From Streptococcus orisasini (GTDB lineage Bacteria > Bacillota > Bacilli > Lactobacillales > Streptococcaceae): a stretch of DNA of 57,611 nucleotides. Positions 56,894 through 57,611 of this stretch are shown here, in pieces (positions within the stretch are counted from its first letter, which is position 1; every line of letters begins with the position of its first letter). Position numbers and translations under genes: made by a program. Below the pieces are notes generated by a model. The model was not told the DNA's origin. It was given only the letters and a program-made list of their open reading frames with translations, and did no database searches. The stretch covers positions 1 through 57,611 of the forward strand of contig NZ_BCLE01000035.1 in assembly GCF_001431045.1 (NCBI RefSeq), written 5' to 3'.

Positions 56894-57611
56894 CTAATGT
56901 ATTGAAATGGATTCTAAATTTTTCTTACTCAATTCTAGCAAGCTATTTTTCTTTATCTTGTTTTTAAATGACGCGGCCTGCTTACGGATCTCAGTGACGA
57001 ACGGAGCATCAATTTCTTTAAACTTGCTGTAATTTTTCAAAAGACGGCGCTGATTAAAACGAAAAGGCCGAATATTCTTGGCGTGCAAAAAGTCATTCAG
57101 ATGTAGGTGAAATGCTGCCAAACGCTGGCTAAACAGCTCTGCTTGCTGCGCTAAATCATCTACTTCTTGCTTGACAGATTCTTTTAAGTTTTCACGCTCT
57201 TTTCGAAGATGTTCTTCTAAAACAAGGGCAGCCTTATGAAATTGGACAGTATCTGCTACTGTCCAAATAAAATCAAGTAGCATTAGAAAGACAATCAAGG
57301 CAGCCCACCAAGCATGGATTCTAAGCACAATTGCCATGACGCTCGGCTGAATCAGGCGAACCAGAATTAAAATCTCAACTCCCCAAAAAAGAGAAATCGC
57401 AGGAGCAATCCTTCCTTTCAAGTTACCAAACTCCTGACTGTAATCCCACAATTTCATGTGAAAGAAAGTCTCTAAAAACCAGCCGGCAAAATACTCGAAA
57501 GCTGTCGCAATGACGATGCCGCTCAAAAAAAAGACCAAGCAGATGATTTTGAAAAGGTTTGGTAAAAATCAAAACAGTAGTTACTGCAAAACCATAGACC
57601 GGACAGTAAGG
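56894..57611 (-). pseudogene. CmpB-family (putative ABC-transporter type IV) membrane protein, frameshifted and cut by window end
   Basis: The minus strand encodes PYCPVYGFAVTTVLIF at the window edge, then, after a run of eight T (57525-57532 on the minus strand), SGIVIATAFEYFAGWFLE and MKLWDYSQEFGNLKGRI in another frame. Together these match the PF06541 pattern (G-P-x-C-P-x-Y-G, then W-D-Y-S). The C-terminal half has a coiled tail. Removing one T restores the frame. No ATG opens the distal part. The start lies outside the window. Confidence 0.7.

Overview
The window looks like chromosome of a low-GC Gram-positive lactic coccus, most likely a mutans-group Streptococcus. Supporting signs are a GapN-type non-phosphorylating glyceraldehyde-3-phosphate dehydrogenase next to ptsH-ptsI, a malR/malXFGK/malQ-glgP locus of the mutans type, an SpxR-like CBS-HotDog regulator, a DUF3272 gene beside birA, and a leuABCD operon with a CodY-type box. 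The species is inferred from gene content and order only. No rRNA, tRNA, CRISPR array, phage module or intact IS was seen.

Layout. 1-3.4 kb: a four-gene operon on the minus strand encoding an ABC exporter and a DesK/DesR-type two-component system. 3.7-8.3 kb: two small proteins, then GNAT, spxR, map and a YihY membrane protein. 8.5-16.6 kb: a beta-glucoside locus, with 6-phospho-beta-glucosidase, an MFS carrier and an MBL hydrolase on minus, and an RpiR regulator and an EIIBCA PTS permease on plus. The PTS gene is bracketed by two inverted copies of a roughly 380-bp MITE-like element and is followed by a chain of hairpins. 16.6-20.8 kb: flavodoxin, two aldo/keto reductases and a Dxs-like thiamine-diphosphate enzyme. 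20.9-31.5 kb: maltodextrin import and breakdown, with operator palindromes inside promoter spacers, a tandem 113-bp repeat array in the malQ leader, and a one-base frameshift in malF. 31.9-42.8 kb: mostly housekeeping genes (murA, metK, an OYE-type oxidoreductase, birA, dnaX, a free-methionine sulfoxide reductase and others). 42.8-47.95 kb: the leucine operon with a complete leader-peptide attenuator. 48-57.6 kb: udk, an oxidoreductase, a DEAD-type helicase, pckA, gapN, ptsI-ptsH, and a frameshifted membrane-protein gene cut by the window end.

How it fits together. The window is rich in carbohydrate uptake and central carbon genes: the PTS phosphorelay (HPr and EI), a specific beta-glucoside permease, maltodextrin ABC import with phosphorolysis, and GapN for NADPH. 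pckA has a consensus cre. The leucine operon carries two layers of nutritional control, a CodY-like box and leucine-codon attenuation.

The most unusual content is non-coding: two families of small interspersed elements. One inserted exactly at the rpiR stop codon with an 8-bp target duplication and replaced that stop. A second copy lies inverted beyond the PTS gene and has itself been invaded by a unit of the other family. Three frameshifts (malF, a small ORF at 41.7-41.9 kb, and the last gene) may be real lesions or assembly errors.
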